A stretch of DNA of 6,372 nt from Thiotrichales bacterium (GTDB lineage Bacteria > Pseudomonadota > Gammaproteobacteria > Francisellales > CACEW01): NCBI GenBank assembly GCA_023266165.1, contig JAHFRR010000081.1:1-6372 (forward strand), written 5' to 3'. The translations under genes and the position numbers were made by a program. Under the pieces are notes generated by a model. The model was not told the DNA's origin. It saw nothing but the letters and a program-made list of their open reading frames with translations, and made no database searches. Position 1 is the first letter of the stretch; each line of letters starts with the position of its first letter. This document shows positions 5,188 through 6,372 of the stretch, one piece after another.

Positions 5188-6372
5188 ATGGGAAAAGCCT
5201 CTTATTTTCTCTGGCTCCTATTGCTCAGCCTGCTTGCCCTTGGGCTTTATCAAGATGTGAAGTTTGCCTACGAAAGTAGGCTCTGGATGCCCAAAACTCC
5301 TGAGATTCGGGAAGTTCAAGGGGTGGTCACAGGATTGCCTTTGATCTTGCTGCATCGTGAAACCCTGACCTTACAAACATCAGATGGGCCTTTGAGAATC
5401 AGTCAGTTTGGGGATTCAGAGAGGTTGACTCCCGGGGAGTCTATTCAGCTGCAGGTCAAAGTGATGCCTAGAACTTGGATCCAACACCCTGGACAGTTTA
5501 ATACCTCCGAGTGGCTGAAAGCCTCGGGTTGGATGGGCGAAGCTGAGGTCATTGCACCTCCTTGGCCACACAGAGTCAGCATTCCAAATCCGATGGCGCA
5601 TGTGATGGGGTTAACGGGGCAGGTGAGGTTTGCATTATTGCAAAAACTGACACCGCTGTTTGCCTCCCTCTCTGAGAAAGGCTACCTGCTGGCCTTGGTG
5701 TTAGGGGATCGATCTGAGCTGACAGCTGAAGACTGGTGGATGTTTCAAAGCACAGGGACAAACCATCTGGTGGCCATTGCGGGGCTGCATATTGGTTTTT
5801 TAATGTTGATGGCTTTTTTGATGCTGACAGGGATCTCGAGAGTGATAGGCGGTTGTTTTGTCAAAAGACCTTGTCTGCAAGGGATGTGCCGATGGGGTGC
5901 CTTTGGGTTTGGTGCATTTTATGCAATGCTCTCAGGCTTTTCACTCCCTGCTGAACGAGCTCTGTGGATGGCTTTGATAGGCTTAATCGCTTGGCAGATG
6001 CGACGCTTGGTCTCGCTGTGGATGCTGTATAGCTTGGCGTTGGTCAGTGTCATCCTCGTTAATCCTTGGAGCCTAGAGGGCGCAAGCTTTTGGTTGTCCT
6101 TTGGTGCTGTGGCATGTCTCATCTACAGTTTGAGTGGGCGCTTGGGGAATCATCCTGTGCTCGAGCATTACTGGCACCCTCAATGGGTCATGTTTGTGGG
6201 CCTTTGGCCTTTGACGCTGTTTTTCTTTCATCAGATTTCTTTTGTGGGTTTTATGGCGAATCTGATCGTTGTCCCTCTGACCCTGTTGATCATCATGCCC
6301 TTATTGCTTTTGGGTTTATTGTTTTTATTTTTGCCCTGGAAGGGTTTAGATGTTTTGATTTGGAAGAAGATT
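5188..6372 (+). CDS. comEC: ComEC/Rec2 DNA-uptake channel protein, 3'-partial
   Basis: The first 395 codons are present with no stop and the gene runs off the right edge; the family is usually about 700-800 residues. Residues 6-20 are a hydrophobic N-terminal membrane segment. Residues about 25-125 form the soluble DUF4131/OB-like region (VQGVVTGLP, HPGQFNTSEWLKASGW). The Competence domain then begins, with the family signature TNHLVAIAGLHIGF (from residue 191), GFSLPAERALWM (about 250-261), NPWSLEGASFWLSFGAV and several further membrane helices. ComEC forms the inner-membrane channel that brings single-stranded DNA into the cytoplasm during natural transformation. The metallo-beta-lactamase-like C-terminal domain would lie outside the window. 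The start is supported by AAGGGAG at good spacing. The usual SGLH reads AGLH here, a mild change. No clear promoter is visible; the leader consists of repeats. Confidence 0.93.
   Translation, partial: MGKASYFLWLLLLSLLALGLYQDVKFAYESRLWMPKTPEIREVQGVVTGLPLILLHRETLTLQTSDGPLRISQFGDSERLTPGESIQLQVKVMPRTWIQHPGQFNTSEWLKASGWMGEAEVIAPPWPHRVSIPNPMAHVMGLTGQVRFALLQKLTPLFASLSEKGYLLALVLGDRSELTAEDWWMFQSTGTNHLVAIAGLHIGFLMLMAFLMLTGISRVIGGCFVKRPCLQGMCRWGAFGFGAFYAMLSGFSLPAERALWMALIGLIAWQMRRLVSLWMLYSLALVSVILVNPWSLEGASFWLSFGAVACLIYSLSGRLGNHPVLEHYWHPQWVMFVGLWPLTLFFFHQISFVGFMANLIVVPLTLLIIMPLLLLGLLFLFLPWKGLDVLIWKKI

Noticed and set aside
5736..5954. Plus-strand ORF of 72 codons inside comEC
   Set aside because: It is in another frame of comEC, whose frame carries the diagnostic NHLVAIAGLHIGF and GFSLPAERA motifs.

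Overview
This 6.4 kb window looks like a chromosomal segment of a gammaproteobacterium with roughly 45-50% GC. That assignment is an inference from the ComM and ComEC protein types, plain sigma70-like promoters and the overall base composition. I could not identify the genus.

Layout, all real genes on the + strand. (1) Positions 1-695 hold the 3' part of an unrecognised multi-pass membrane protein, open at the left edge. (2) Positions 696-1046 hold at most a small hypothetical ORF (709-897) and an overlapping ORF in another frame; the stretch may be decayed. (3) Positions 1047-1119 carry an unusual regulatory region: three evenly spaced dyads running into a sigma70-like promoter. (4) Positions 1153-2595 encode a 480-residue AAA ATPase of the AAA_14/DUF4143 type with intact Walker motifs and a nuclease-like C-terminus. 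(5) Positions 2662-4179 encode ComM/YifB, the MCM-like branch-migration helicase of natural transformation, with its own plausible promoter. (6) Positions 4204-5171 are a cluster of GC-rich palindromic repeats surrounding a small DUF559 PD-(D/E)XK endonuclease-like gene (4431-4826). (7) Positions 5188-6372 are the N-terminal 395 codons of ComEC/Rec2, the inner-membrane DNA-uptake channel, running off the right edge.

The two competence genes fit together functionally: ComEC imports single-stranded DNA and ComM extends the joint molecule during recombination. Between them lies the most interesting part of the window. The DUF559 gene appears to take its Shine-Dalgarno sequence, its last residues and its stop codon from copies of the surrounding repeat. 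That suggests a repeat family with its own nuclease, similar in concept to REP sequences and their RAYT transposases. This is an inference from sequence layout and needs genome-wide comparison.
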